A DNA stretch of 9,082 nt, taken from NCBI GenBank assembly GCA_014804905.1, contig JAAUYX010000011.1:1-9082 (forward strand). The letters are read 5' to 3'. This DNA comes from Desulfovibrio sp. GTDB taxonomy: Bacteria > Desulfobacterota > Desulfovibrionia > Desulfovibrionales > Desulfovibrionaceae. Made by a program: the position numbers and the translations under genes. Positions 1 through 5,677 of the stretch are shown piece by piece. The notes beneath the pieces are model-generated. The model ran no database searches. It saw only the letters and a program-made list of their open reading frames with translations, and had not been told where the DNA came from. Every line of letters begins with the position of its first letter. The first letter of the stretch is position 1.

Positions 1-1014
1 GCCGGTGACGTTTTCCTGCGACTTGTCGAAAAAGGCCTGCATGGCCTCGCGCTCGGGCGAGAACCAGTAGCCGTTGTAGACGGCGTGGGAATAAGGCACC
101 GCCAGCATGTCGCGGATGGCGAGCATTTCGCGGTCCATGCAGATGCCCTCGAGGTCGCGGTGCAGGGCGAAGAGCAGGGTGCCCGCCGGGTTTTCATACA
201 CGCCGCGGCACTTCATGCCCACATAGCGGTTTTCCACCATGTCGTCGCGGCCGATGCCGTTGCGCCCCGCCATTTCGGCGAGGGTGCGGATGATCTCGTA
301 GGGCGAGAGCCGCTCGCCGTTGACCGACACCGGGTTGCCCCGCTCGAAGCCCACCTCGATGATTTCCGGCGTGTCCGGCGCGAGCTCCACGGGCACGCAG
401 CGCTCGTGGCAGGATTCGTGCGGGGCGTTGCCCGGGTCCTCCAGTTCGCTGCCCTCGAAGCTCGTGTGGAGCATGTTGGCGTCCATGCTGTAGCGCTTGG
501 CCCCCTTGGAAATGGGGATGCCGTGCTTTTCGGCGAAGGCGTTGAGGGCAGTGCGCGACATGAGGTCCCACTCGCGCCAGGGCGCGATGACGCGGATATC
601 CGGCGCGAGGGCCTTGGCGGCGAACTCGAAGCGCACCTGGTCATTGCCCTTGCCCGTGGCGCCGTGGGCGATGGCGTCCGCGCCCTCGGCGCGGGCCACC
701 TCGATAAGCGCCTTGGTGATGCAGGGACGGGCAATGGACGTGCCGAGCATGTAGCGGTTTTCATAGCGCGCCGCCGCCCGGTTCATGGGGAAGATGAAAT
801 CGCGCGCCAGCTCCTCGCGCAGGTCGAGCACGTAGGCCTTGGATGCGCCCGTGCGCAGGGCCTTTTCTTCCACGCCCGCCAGGTCTTCGGGCTGGCCGAG
901 GTCCGCGGTGACAGTGATGACCTCGCAGCCGTAGGTGACGATGAGCCATTTGAGGATGACGGAGGTATCCAAGCCCCCGGAATAGGCAAGAACGACTTTT
1001 TTGATGTCCGACAT
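1..1014 (-). CDS. argG: Argininosuccinate synthase, C-terminal end cut off by the window edge
   Basis: Joins citrulline and aspartate using ATP to make argininosuccinate, the penultimate step of arginine synthesis in the cytoplasm. The first 338 codons are present without a stop. The family is usually about 400 residues, so roughly 60 are missing beyond base 1. The N-terminal PP-loop ATP pyrophosphatase motif AYSGGLDTS is at residues 10-18. Further family signatures are HGATGKGNDQVRFE in the middle, YSMDANMLHTSFEG after it, and a later ENRYVGMKCRGVYE segment. The start is ATG 1012-1014, preceded by AAAGGGAGTG at suitable spacing. The gene is divergent from the thioredoxin gene, with 216 bases between the two starts. 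Nothing odd is seen in it; it is a core housekeeping gene and marks the left side as chromosomal backbone. Confidence 0.97.
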   Translation of the reverse strand, partial: MSDIKKVVLAYSGGLDTSVILKWLIVTYGCEVITVTADLGQPEDLAGVEEKALRTGASKAYVLDLREELARDFIFPMNRAAARYENRYMLGTSIARPCITKALIEVARAEGADAIAHGATGKGNDQVRFEFAAKALAPDIRVIAPWREWDLMSRTALNAFAEKHGIPISKGAKRYSMDANMLHTSFEGSELEDPGNAPHESCHERCVPVELAPDTPEIIEVGFERGNPVSVNGERLSPYEIIRTLAEMAGRNGIGRDDMVENRYVGMKCRGVYENPAGTLLFALHRDLEGICMDREMLAIRDMLAVPYSHAVYNGYWFSPEREAMQAFFDKSQENVTG

Positions 1015-1230
1015 GGTGCACTCCCTTTGCGTTGGCCTAGGAGTATCCTCCAAATCCCGCCGTGGCGCAAGCCCGGCTGTGGGCGAGTCAGGGGCACGGG
1101 GCAGCTTGAGAAGGGCCGGGAAGTGGGATGCTAAAGGAGGAAGGCCCGGGAACAGGCGCCGCCTGTGGTCGCAAGCCGCGGGTGCCCGGCATCGCGTGCC
1201 CTGTTTCGGCTCTTTTCGTCAGGAGGGATC

Positions 1231-1524
1231 ATGACATATTCCGCAGCTATCAACGAGGCCCCGGTCGTTCTGGTGGAGTTTTTTGCAACCTGGTGCCCCC
1301 ATTGCCAGAAGATGATGCCCGTCGTGGACAAGGTGAAGGCGGAGCTCGGCCCCGCCACGCCCGTCATCCAGCTCGACATCGACCAGAACAACGCCACGGC
1401 GAAAGAGAATCGTGTGGACGGCGTGCCCACCTTCATCATCTACAAGAACGGCCAGGAAATGTGGCGTTATAGCGGGGAGATCGACGGCAACGAGCTTCTG
1501 GCAAAGGTGCAGTCCTACAAGTAG
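1231..1524 (+). CDS. Small cytoplasmic thioredoxin-fold protein with CPHC active site
   Basis: A 97-residue single-domain thioredoxin, probably a dithiol-disulfide oxidoreductase acting in the cytoplasm, since there is no signal peptide or membrane segment. The active site FFATWCPHC ends at Cys25 (Cys22-Pro-His-Cys25), and the cis-proline loop VPTF is at residues 65-68. A CPHC active site is typical of DsbA proteins, while classical thioredoxin has CGPC. In known enzymes this dipeptide raises the redox potential, so the protein may be more oxidising than ordinary thioredoxin (inference). ATG 1231 is chosen because AGGAGGGATC lies directly upstream; the frame stays open upstream to 1165, but that part is low-complexity. 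The gene stands alone, with a strong hairpin downstream. A partner reductase is not in the window. Confidence 0.93.
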   Translation: MTYSAAINEAPVVLVEFFATWCPHCQKMMPVVDKVKAELGPATPVIQLDIDQNNATAKENRVDGVPTFIIYKNGQEMWRYSGEIDGNELLAKVQSYK

Positions 1525-1564
1525 GCGTACGGGCAGGAGCCCATTGCGGCCTTTTTAAACCGCG

Positions 1565-1604
1565 CATGACCGTCGTGAGCCCGCTGAGGCTTTCGGCGGT
1601 CATG
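1565..1604. terminator. Long hairpin between convergent genes, probable bidirectional terminator
   Basis: An 11-bp outer stem, CATGACCGTCG against CGGCGGTCATG with one G-T pair, encloses an inner AGCC/GGCT stem and a CGCTGA loop. It lies between the thioredoxin stop and the 3' end of the leftward EthD-like gene, where a shared terminator is expected. The U-tract is weak: TGTGTTTAA follows on the plus side and GGTTTAAAAAG on the minus side. The structure is clear; strong intrinsic termination is an inference. Confidence 0.6.
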
Positions 1605-1626
1605 TGTGTTTAACGGGCTCGGGAGC

Positions 1627-1938
1627 TCATTCCATGGGGGTCAGGATGCCTGCCTGCATGGTGAGATCGGTGAAATTGGGGATATCGTCCATCAGTTCCT
1701 GGGTTACCGGCGCGGCAAAGGCCGCGTCCTTCGCTGCCTCGTCCCGGAAAACGCACTGGCTGATGCAGATGGTGCCTTTGGCGGCGCTTTCGATACCAGG
1801 GAAAAAAGGGCGGATGTCGAGCAGGCCGAAGGGTTCCCACACGCGGCGCACATGTGGGATATGGTTTTTGCAATAATATTCACGGTCAAAGCGATCCTGT
1901 GCCGTTCCGTCATAACTGATGATTACCTTGAACGCCAT
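1627..1938 (-). CDS. EthD-like dimeric alpha/beta-barrel protein
   Basis: A 103-residue protein of the EthD type (ferredoxin-like fold, related to ABM monooxygenase-like and dimeric alpha-beta barrel proteins). After a first strand (FKVIISYDG) comes the segment FDREYYCKNHIPHVRRVWEP, which matches the F-x-x-YY-x-x-HxP-x-V pattern of the family around the conserved histidine. The end is a short acidic and hydrophobic tail. Members are small, often act as dimers on hydrophobic or aromatic substrates, and frequently have no proven reaction. ATG 1938 is chosen because AAAGGAGACGCAG precedes it. The in-frame extension to 2001 would overlap the end of the upstream DsbA-like gene. It is the last gene of a three-gene leftward operon, 23 bases after its neighbour. 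The operon context suggests a role in handling electrophilic or aromatic compounds (inference). Confidence 0.85.
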   Translation of the reverse strand: MAFKVIISYDGTAQDRFDREYYCKNHIPHVRRVWEPFGLLDIRPFFPGIESAAKGTICISQCVFRDEAAKDAAFAAPVTQELMDDIPNFTDLTMQAGILTPME

Positions 1939-1961
1939 CTGCGTCTCCTTTGTTTTTGCGT

Positions 1962-2666
1962 TCATCGCCTGCGCAATGAACAGCCGTTGTGCCTGGAGCA
2001 AAATGCCGATTCCTCAAGCGGCACGCCGAGATCGCGCATGGCGTCGGCCAGCCGCGCGGCCACCGTCTCATAGTGCACGAAACCCCGGGAAACGGCATCA
2101 TACCTGTTGCCGCGCACCAGAAGCACGCTGGGGTAGGCGGTGATCTCGCCCATCAGCTCCGCCGCCATTTCAAGATTCCTTTCCGTCGCGGCGAGCGCCG
2201 CGGGCTCGTCCAGCGCCGAGGCGAAGTGCGCCGGGTCGACCTTCCAGCGCCGGGCGATTTCGGCAAGCGCCTCGTCCGTGAACATGTCGCGGCCCTGGCC
2301 GTAAAACATTTCCTCCAGCTCGAAAAGCTGTTCAAGCTCATGGCCGGGGGCCATTTTTTTCAGCACGGCCAGGATTTCATCCGCGCCGGGGGAATAGAGG
2401 CGCACCTCCCGACCGGTCTCCACGGCAGTGATGGCCCCCGCCAGCGAACGTCCGGAAGCGTGTTCGACCTCGTGCCAGAAATCCACCAGACCGGGGGACT
2501 GCGCGGCGTCCTCCGCAAGCGTCATGGGGCGCGAAATAAGGTTGCCGCCGAGCACACGCACGGGAATGTCGGGATTTTCTCCGGCAAGCTTTTTCATCAC
2601 CGGCGCAAAAGCATAGCACCAGGGGCAAAAGACATCCGCAATATAGATGAACCAAGTTCCTTGCAT
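1962..2666 (-). CDS. DsbA-family thioredoxin-like protein with CPWC motif (FrnE/COG3531 type)
   Basis: A 234-residue cytoplasmic oxidoreductase or isomerase of the DsbA superfamily. The N-terminal strand IYIADVF leads straight into Cys14-Pro-Trp-Cys17, followed by YAFAPVMKKL and the VLGGNL strand seen in the COG3531 and FrnE branches. A helical insert covers about 50-170, and the cis-proline loop TAYPSVLLV has Pro179. No signal peptide is present, unlike periplasmic DsbA. Near the C-terminus there is a second cysteine pair, Cys223-x5-Cys229, in a basic tail. Deinococcus FrnE also has an additional C-terminal cysteine motif, so the pair may be functional. ATG 2666 has GGAG nine bases upstream; the in-frame ATG at 2717 lacks a comparable site and would overlap the upstream gene. 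The reading is intact, and spacing to both neighbours is under 30 bases, so this is one operon with the FMN reductase and the EthD-like gene. Confidence 0.88.
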   Translation of the reverse strand: MQGTWFIYIADVFCPWCYAFAPVMKKLAGENPDIPVRVLGGNLISRPMTLAEDAAQSPGLVDFWHEVEHASGRSLAGAITAVETGREVRLYSPGADEILAVLKKMAPGHELEQLFELEEMFYGQGRDMFTDEALAEIARRWKVDPAHFASALDEPAALAATERNLEMAAELMGEITAYPSVLLVRGNRYDAVSRGFVHYETVAARLADAMRDLGVPLEESAFCSRHNGCSLRRR

Positions 2667-2694
2667 CGTTATTTCTCCGTCTTTTCTGCTGGAT

Positions 2695-3225
2695 TCACAG
2701 CGTTTTTGCAAATTCATATATCTGTTGCGGATAGGCCGTGCGCAGCACTTCCTTTTCCGCGTTCACGCCGCCTGCCAGCAGGATGCCCCTGTCGATCCAG
2801 TGGAGATAGGCCAGCATGTTTTTGTAACTTTCCACGATGCCGGAAGCCTTGCCGAGGTCCGTCGTCCAGAAGGTCGCAACGAGAGCGGCCCCCTTTCCGC
2901 CCATGATGCGCTGGTCAATGGCGTAAAAACGGTCAATGACAGAACGTATTTGCGATGACATGCCGAAATAATACATGGGGCTTGCAAAGAGCACCATGTC
3001 CGCAGCCACAAGGGGCTCGCGCAGGGGAGTGAAATCATCGTCAAAGATACAGGGGCCGTTCATATGGCAGCGGTCGCAGCCGATACACCCGTGGATGGTC
3101 TTGTGCGCGGCATCGAAACGGAAAATGTTGTGCCCCGCCTCCTCCACACCCTTCTGAAAATGGTCCGCAAGAATTCCCGAATTGCTTCCTGGCCTGTGAC
3201 TCCCTGTTATGATGACGATTTTCAT
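2695..3225 (-). CDS. NAD(P)H-dependent flavin oxidoreductase, flavodoxin fold, with four-cysteine motif
   Basis: A 176-residue flavodoxin-fold reductase of the NADPH-dependent FMN reductase group. The FMN phosphate loop is GSHRPGSNSG at 8-17, the second flavin loop is ASPMYYFGMSSQ near the middle, and an ILLAGGV strand lies near the end. A Cys47-x2-Cys50-x2-Cys53-x5-Cys59 motif just after the second strand matches the compact CX2CX2CX4-7C pattern of archaeal iron-sulfur flavoproteins, followed by acidic DDD. Many bacterial homologues carry the same motif without proof of an Fe-S cluster, so cluster binding is an inference. Likely substrates are quinones, nitro compounds or other electrophiles. 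ATG 3225 has a full AAGGAGG six bases upstream. It is the first gene of the leftward operon, transcribed from the divergent promoter region shared with the cupin gene. Confidence 0.9.
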   Translation of the reverse strand: MKIVIITGSHRPGSNSGILADHFQKGVEEAGHNIFRFDAAHKTIHGCIGCDRCHMNGPCIFDDDFTPLREPLVAADMVLFASPMYYFGMSSQIRSVIDRFYAIDQRIMGGKGAALVATFWTTDLGKASGIVESYKNMLAYLHWIDRGILLAGGVNAEKEVLRTAYPQQIYEFAKTL

Positions 3226-3244
3226 CCCGCGCCTCCTTTTTACC

Positions 3245-3264
3245 GGATGTAAACATTTATATCC
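3245..3264. promoter_or_regulatory. 20-bp dyad over the leftward -10 box, candidate HxlR operator
   Basis: GGATGTAA and TTATATCC are inverted repeats matching at 7 of 8 positions, with the 4-base spacer ACAT. The right half contains the predicted -10 box of the leftward operon, a classic repressor position. The nearest candidate regulator is the HxlR protein encoded at 3808. The dyad is read directly; its binding partner is inferred. Confidence 0.5.
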
Positions 3265-3285
3265 CTCATCGTCTATTTGCGGCAA
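3256..3285 (-). promoter_or_regulatory. Predicted sigma-70 promoter of the FMN reductase operon
   Basis: On the minus strand a -35 box TTGCCG (3285-3280) is 18 bases from a -10 box TATAAA (3261-3256). The expected transcription start is near 3249, giving a leader of about 24 bases before the ATG. The -35 box is only a 4 of 6 match. Confidence 0.45.
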
Positions 3286-3297
3286 AGAATCAAGCAG

Positions 3298-3311
3298 TTA
3301 CTTTTTTGTAA
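3298..3311. promoter_or_regulatory. TTAC-N6-GTAA inverted repeat in the divergent promoter region
   Basis: TTAC and GTAA flank six T residues, 15 bases upstream of the rightward -35 box and about 12 bases upstream of the leftward -35 box. From memory, the Bacillus DUF24 repressors YodB and CatR use a TTAC-N5-GTAA type site; here the spacer is six bases. It could be a second regulator site, or a chance product of the T run. Confidence 0.35.
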
Positions 3312-3326
3312 GTAGAACGCCGCGCA

Positions 3327-3355
3327 TTGACACGCATCCTTCTTTTCCCTATAAA
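3327..3355 (+). promoter_or_regulatory. Near-consensus sigma-70 promoter of the cupin-HxlR operon
   Basis: A perfect -35 box TTGACA (3327-3332) is exactly 17 bases from TATAAA (3350-3355). The expected start is near 3362, about 27 bases before the cupin ATG. Such a strong promoter next to a regulator gene suggests repression under normal conditions (inference). Confidence 0.75.
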
Positions 3356-3388
3356 CTGGCATCATCTGTCAGAAGGAGCATCGATACA

Positions 3389-3775
3389 ATGGAAGAGAAG
3401 GACAAGAGATTTACGGAGCTTGATGCAAGCGGCATCACGGCCGAATGCCTCGTGGAGAGCTCCTGTGGTTGGGACGGATCGCCACTTCCGAACTACCCGG
3501 AGGAGAAGCCGCTGCTCTCCATCTACAAGTATGTTTTCCCCACTCACACCGTAACTGCGGATCACTTTCACAAGATTATCAACTGCGGCGTGGTCACGAG
3601 CGGCCAGATTACTCTTGTGTGCAAAAATGGCAGGGAAAAGACCGTCCATGCCGGGGAGGCGGTCATCGAAATAGACGGCGAAGTCCATCATGGGGAGAAC
3701 CGTGGCGACGCGCCTGCGGAAGTGATCATGTTCTATGCAGGCGACGGCAGGACGCCCTTTTCCTTTCCGGGCTAA
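3389..3775 (+). CDS. Single-domain cupin protein
   Basis: A 128-residue cupin, a small beta-barrel protein. The first histidine motif is HTVTADHFH at 53-61, with His59 and His61 as likely metal ligands; Gly72 begins the turn SGQITLV. The second motif is AGEAVIEIDGEVHHGENRG at 88-106, with His100 or His101 as the third ligand and Asn104. This is close to the standard two-motif cupin layout, so metal binding is likely, but the reaction or ligand cannot be told. The N-terminal 45 residues are polar, with Cys20 and Cys26. ATG 3389 is chosen because AGAAGGAG lies about ten bases upstream and the near-perfect promoter starts transcription just before it. It is first in a two-gene operon with the HxlR regulator and may act as a ligand-binding or detoxifying partner. 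Confidence 0.87.
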   Translation: MEEKDKRFTELDASGITAECLVESSCGWDGSPLPNYPEEKPLLSIYKYVFPTHTVTADHFHKIINCGVVTSGQITLVCKNGREKTVHAGEAVIEIDGEVHHGENRGDAPAEVIMFYAGDGRTPFSFPG

Positions 3776-3807
3776 TGCCGCTGGCCAGTTACAAGGAATA
3801 AACGCAG

Positions 3808-4134
3808 ATGAAAGCGAAGAAGGATTTGCCGGAATGTCCGGTGGCCACCACGGTCGGCCTCATCGGCAACAAGTGGAAACTGCTCATTTTACGCGATGTC
3901 CTCACAGGCCCCAAACGCTTCGGGGAACTGCTGAAAAGCCTGGACGGTATCAATCCGAAAGTGCTCACGGAAAACTTGAAGCAGATGGAGGCCGACGGCC
4001 TGCTCATCAGGACGGCCTATGACGAGACACCCCTGCGCGTGGAATACCGCCTGAGTGAACTGGGCGAGACCATGCGGCCCATCATAGGCCAGTTGGAACA
4101 ATGGGGCCTGCGCTACAAGGCCATGCTCGACTAG
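3808..4134 (+). CDS. HxlR/DUF24-family winged-helix regulator with N-terminal redox cysteine
   Basis: A 108-residue DNA-binding protein that nearly fills the HxlR/DUF24 domain. Landmarks in order are ECPVATTVGLIGNKWKLLIL (start of the wHTH), FGELLKSLDGINPKVLTENL (recognition helix region), MEADGLLIRTAYDETPLRVEYRLSELG (wing) and a final dimerisation helix LEQWGLRYK. Cys10 in the CP motif is the position used for thiol sensing by Bacillus YodB, CatR and HypR, which respond to quinones, diamide or hypochlorite and control flavin reductases. ATG 3808 has AAGGA about ten bases upstream, and the gene follows the cupin by 32 bases. It probably controls its own operon and the divergent FMN reductase operon through sites at 3245-3311 (inference). 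Confidence 0.93.
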   Translation: MKAKKDLPECPVATTVGLIGNKWKLLILRDVLTGPKRFGELLKSLDGINPKVLTENLKQMEADGLLIRTAYDETPLRVEYRLSELGETMRPIIGQLEQWGLRYKAMLD

Positions 4135-4196
4135 GCGGTGCAGGTCGCGAGGAAGCGTTGGTTTCTTTTGCGGGAGTGGGCCGCGCAGCCGTATCG

Positions 4197-4227
4197 GGGT
4201 CCAGCGCTGCGTCAGGCGCCGGGACCC
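4197..4227 (+). terminator. GC-rich hairpin downstream of the HxlR gene, possible terminator
   Basis: GGGTCC pairs with GGACCC, and an inner GCGC/GCGC stem closes a TGCGTCAG loop. No U-tract follows, so intrinsic termination is doubtful. It lies in the 187-base gap between the HxlR stop and the repeat-peptide gene and separates two functionally different operons. No convincing -35/-10 pair was found in the remainder of this gap. Confidence 0.35.
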
Positions 4228-4321
4228 TCCTGCGTTCTCCATCTCCTGAGTGACTGCCTTCGAGAACGACACCAGAAGGCCCGGAAAAATTCTTTCTTCA
4301 CCTTTTACAAAGGAGTTTCTC

Positions 4322-4558
4322 ATGGCTCTCCAAAATCTTGTGCAATGGTCAGGAGTTTCAGGCAGCGCCGTGCTCGCGGGCGGTGTGGCCGCTTCGTGCG
4401 GCACCAGTGACACGCCCGAGAAAAAGCCTGCCGCGTGCGGCTCGGCCTGCGGCGCGCCCGACAAGCCGGAGAAGAAGCCCGCTGCCTGCGGCTCGGCCTG
4501 CGGCGCGCCGGACAAGCCGGCCGAAAAGCCCACATCCTGCGGCGCTGGCGGCCAATAG
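4322..4558 (+). CDS. ACGX-type Cys-Gly repeat peptide, probable substrate of the adjacent radical SAM enzyme
   Basis: A 78-residue peptide with an uncharged, hydrophobic first 25 residues free of cysteine, then a region of Cys, Gly, Pro, Lys and Ala. Two identical 17-residue units, PEKKPAACGSACGAPDK, occupy 32-48 and 49-65, followed by a partial unit to 74. All six cysteines (26, 39, 43, 56, 60, 73) are followed by glycine and are spaced 13, 4, 13, 4 and 13. The leader ends in VLAGGVAAS, which contains a Gly-Gly pair at 20-21 that could be a processing site. ATG 4322 has AAAGGAG six bases upstream. The radical SAM/SPASM gene starts 90 bases downstream and the nitroreductase follows it. From memory, NCBI models describe an ACGX-repeat peptide system with a SPASM enzyme; this fits, but the assignment was not searched. 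The modification and final activity are unknown. Confidence 0.82.
   Translation: MALQNLVQWSGVSGSAVLAGGVAASCGTSDTPEKKPAACGSACGAPDKPEKKPAACGSACGAPDKPAEKPTSCGAGGQ
4415..4543 (+). repeat. 51-bp in-frame tandem repeat, two full copies and one partial
   Basis: Copy one is 4415-4465, copy two is 4466-4516 and a diverged partial copy is 4517-4543. The full copies differ at six bases, all at third codon positions and all synonymous. The repeat encodes the Cys-Gly units of the peptide. Confidence 0.92.
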
Positions 4559-4648
4559 TCCCGCGTGCGGCGCTTTCTCGGGCTGTGGCGCCTCGCTTGC
4601 GCCAGTCCTGAGAAACGCCGCTTCCTGCATTTCACGGGAGGTGCTGCC

Positions 4649-5677
4649 ATGAGGCCCTTTTTTTCTTTCCAGTGGCACATAACCGATGAATGTGACCAGC
4701 GTTGTCGGCATTGCTACATTTACGCGGGCGCGACGCTGAAAAAGCCCAAGCATATGGCCTGGCGCTCCATGGGCGGCGTGCTGGAAAAGTGTTTGCGCAT
4801 GGCCGACACCTTCGGGCGCGTCCCGTATTTTTATCTCACAGGGGGCGACCCCCTCCTGCACCCGCACTTCTGGGATTTGGCGGAACAGCTCAAAAAGCTG
4901 AAAATTGCCTTTGCCATCCTCGGCAACCCTTTCCATCTGGATGATGCCGTTTGTGCCCGGTTAAAAGATTGTGGCTGCGAAAAATACCAGCTCTCTCTCG
5001 ACGGCTTGCAGGCAACCCATGACTTTATCCGCAAAGCGGGGTCATTTGCGTGCACGCTTGGCAAGATTCCCTGTCTCAGGAAAGCGGGCATAACTTCCGT
5101 CATCATGACCACGGTTTCCGGGCTGAATATGGAGGAAGTCCCGCAACTGATTGATACGGTGGTGGCGCATGGCGTGGATGTGTATTCTTTCGCGCGTTTT
5201 TGCCCGGAAAACGGGCCGCTTGAGATTCCCCCGTTAAAATACAGGCAGTTTCTGGAAATCTGTAGTGAGAAATTCAAAGCCCATGAAAATTCCGGATGTG
5301 CCACATATTTTAATAAAAAAGACCATTTATGGAAATTATATGAATATGAAACGGGCGAATTCACGATGCCCGATGCCTGCGAGCCCGGCCTCATCTATGA
5401 TGGCTGCAATTGCGGCAATTGCCACCTGACCATCCTGCCCGATGGTGAGGTGCTCGCGTGCAGGCGCGCAAGGGGGAGCGCGGTGGGGAATGTGCTTCGG
5501 CACGAACTCGCGCAGTTGTGGCTCCATGAGATGGAAAAGTACCGGGAATATACCCGCTTCAAGAAATGCGGAAAGTGTGAACTGCTGGCCTGGTGCAGAG
5601 GTTGCCCCGCCGTTGCCGGTGCTGGAAGCGGAGACTTTTACGCCGCGGACCCTCAATGCTGGAAGGAGGTGGCCTGA
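4649..5677 (+). CDS. Radical SAM/SPASM peptide-modifying enzyme (ACGX-system type)
   Basis: A 342-residue radical SAM enzyme. The [4Fe-4S]-SAM motif is Cys15-x3-Cys19-x2-Cys22-Tyr. The SAM-binding GGDP motif is at 65-68 after the strand YFYLT, and the barrel continues through YQLSLDGLQATHDFIR. The C-terminal SPASM domain holds cysteines for auxiliary clusters: CNCGNCHLTILPDGEVLAC, then Cys307-x2-Cys310-x5-Cys316-x2-Cys319 and Cys337. SPASM enzymes commonly modify ribosomal peptides, for example by thioether formation. The cysteine-rich peptide directly upstream is the obvious substrate (inference). ATG 4649 has GGGAGGTG upstream; an in-frame ATG at 4565 would add 28 arginine-rich residues unlike the family. 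Its stop TGA shares one base with the nitroreductase ATG, so the two are translationally coupled. An AT-rich patch lies at about 5275-5350. Confidence 0.9.
   Translation: MRPFFSFQWHITDECDQRCRHCYIYAGATLKKPKHMAWRSMGGVLEKCLRMADTFGRVPYFYLTGGDPLLHPHFWDLAEQLKKLKIAFAILGNPFHLDDAVCARLKDCGCEKYQLSLDGLQATHDFIRKAGSFACTLGKIPCLRKAGITSVIMTTVSGLNMEEVPQLIDTVVAHGVDVYSFARFCPENGPLEIPPLKYRQFLEICSEKFKAHENSGCATYFNKKDHLWKLYEYETGEFTMPDACEPGLIYDGCNCGNCHLTILPDGEVLACRRARGSAVGNVLRHELAQLWLHEMEKYREYTRFKKCGKCELLAWCRGCPAVAGAGSGDFYAADPQCWKEVA

Noticed and set aside
1021..1080. Possible argG promoter with TTGCGC and GATACT on the minus strand
   Set aside because: The -35 match is only 3 of 6 and the -10 is 4 of 6; not strong enough to list as a feature.
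85..1134. Long plus-strand open frame of about 349 codons opposite argG
   Set aside because: It is antisense to the clearly conserved ArgG frame. The histidine/alanine/glycine-rich composition is typical of GC-rich shadow frames.
1128..1230. Upstream extensions of the thioredoxin and other frames in the argG-thioredoxin gap
   Set aside because: They are low-complexity. The AGGAGG site places the true start at 1231, and no other gene is seen in the 216-base gap. A short inverted repeat, ACAGGC-GCC-GCCTGT (1152-1166), was seen but is too small to call.
4388..4402. Lipoprotein lipobox in the repeat peptide (AAS before Cys26)
   Set aside because: The N-terminus lacks positive charge, and the -3 residue is alanine, a poor lipobox fit, so lipidation is not supported.
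3889..4936. Minus-strand open frames opposite the HxlR, repeat peptide and radical SAM genes
   Set aside because: They have low-complexity, repeat-derived composition, no plausible ribosome sites and complete overlap with well supported plus-strand genes.
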